Notes under the pieces: generated by a model | What the model saw: only the letters and a program-made list of their open reading frames with translations | What the model was told of the DNA's origin: nothing | The model's database searches: none | Translations under genes and position numbers: made by a program | Source of the DNA: Fibrobacterota bacterium | GTDB taxonomy: Bacteria; Fibrobacterota; Fibrobacteria; UBA11236 | DNA length: 64,000 nucleotides | NCBI GenBank assembly: GCA_028287465.1 | Contig: JAQBPO010000082.1 | Coordinates: 1-64,000 of the forward strand | Direction: 5' to 3' | Shown here: positions 63,649 to 64,000 of the stretch, piece after piece | Numbering within the stretch: position 1 is the stretch's first letter | Layout of the letters: each line of letters starts with the position of its first letter

Positions 63649-63670
63649 AGGGGGAGCTTTCGCTCCCCCT
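63649..63670 (-). terminator. Hairpin terminator after the small membrane-protein gene
   Basis: AGGGGGAGC (63649-63657) pairs exactly with GCTCCCCCT (63662-63670) around TTTC. On the minus strand it is followed by CCTTTTGGG. It lies 62 bases after the end of the 60-residue gene and before the GH9 start. Confidence 0.65.
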
Positions 63671-63732
63671 GGTTCCTGTCATTTTGGATTCGCAATCCTA
63701 GTGGCGAATGCGATGCGAAGCCCGGCGGGCGG

Positions 63733-63915
63733 TTATTCGCCCTGGACGCTATTCGCCTGGATTTCACGCGGTTGGGCCGCGGCCGCCTTGGCCATGTACT
63801 TCCCGATTTCCGCCGGAACCCGGGCCATGATGGCCAAGCCGAGGAAGAATAGGATCATGACCAGCATTTCCCATAGCGGGCGCTTGGACCGAGAATGATC
63901 AGGTAGGTATCCCAT
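63733..63915 (-). CDS. Small single-pass membrane protein
   Basis: This 60-residue protein has a basic N-terminus (MGYLPDHSRSKRPLWE), one helix (MLVMILFFLGLAIMARV) and a polar Ala/Lys tail. AGGA lies a few bases upstream of ATG 63915 (minus strand), and a strong hairpin follows, which together support a real gene. Family unknown. Confidence 0.65.
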   Translation of the reverse strand: MGYLPDHSRSKRPLWEMLVMILFFLGLAIMARVPAEIGKYMAKAAAAQPREIQANSVQGE

Positions 63916-64000
63916 GCGAATCCTCCAGGATGGTTTTTAATCCAATGCAAAAATAAGACGATGTCACCGGATCCGCGTAGGGAAAAATGTCCCCTCAGGG

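Overview
The window is a GC-rich (roughly 60-65% by eye), densely coded bacterial chromosome segment. Secreted GH8 and GH9 cellulases, CBM11-like modules, LamG/DUF2341 and beta-helix surface proteins, many FlgD/type IX-secretion-like C-terminal sorting modules, and abundant hybrid histidine kinases point to an environmental cellulolytic bacterium. My best guess is the Fibrobacterota or a close relative. This is inferred from gene content; there is no rRNA or universal marker here to prove it.

Layout. 1-7784: two tandem kaiC-kaiB-hybrid histidine kinase cassettes, the first truncated by the window edge. They encode KaiA-independent-looking (KaiC2-like) ATPases with C-terminal coiled coils, each translationally linked to KaiB and a PAS/HisKA/REC kinase. 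7883-20594: an outer-membrane-type protein, a lipoprotein, two more hybrid kinases (MASE1 type and GAF/PAS type), a DUF3494 ice-binding-like secreted protein, an EamA transporter, a RIO1-like kinase with a long Gly/His/Arg-rich tail, and a DUF3332 lipoprotein. 20657-30346: a 1470-residue LamG/DUF2341 surface protein, a PAS-AraC regulator followed by KefF/G-like and KefC-like genes, and a secreted clan-A-like glycoside hydrolase. 30363-32424: xerD, tRNA-Lys(CTT) and two stand-alone receiver proteins. 32838-40373: paired CNNM/CorC-type membrane proteins, a 4-TM histidine-containing protein behind phased 11-bp direct repeats, RNase HI, an RBBP9-like hydrolase coupled to an MFS transporter, and a secreted esterase. 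40499-41803: a compact arsenic-type operon (ArsR, a 10-Cys small protein, an AqpS-like channel). 41845-47314: an ECF sigma factor with a FecR/PEGA/TPR partner, a PEGA membrane protein and a beta-helix lipoprotein. 47344-63557: the polysaccharide locus, with a 1429-residue beta-helix protein, GH8, a double CBM11-like protein, a GH9 carrying a third CBM11-like module, an NAD(P)-binding protein, and a 1644-residue modular GH9.

How the parts fit. The cellulase locus looks self-contained: an endo-acting GH8, two GH9 enzymes and a non-catalytic binding protein, all with signal peptides and mostly with C-terminal modules suited to surface sorting. No transporter of the SusC/D type is visible. Sensory capacity is unusually high: four hybrid kinases with the same AHDFNN phosphoacceptor box plus two orphan receivers. 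The Kai cassettes suggest a timing or energy-state input into His-Asp phosphorelay.

Most worth following up: the duplicated Kai-kinase cassettes and the possible pseudoknot between them; the Cys-rich protein in the arsenic operon; the RIO kinase tail; the phased 11-bp repeats at 35888-35931; the 38-bp perfect palindrome at 39076-39113; and the internally duplicated cytosolic region of the FecR-like protein. No CRISPR array, prophage, insertion sequence or rRNA was seen.
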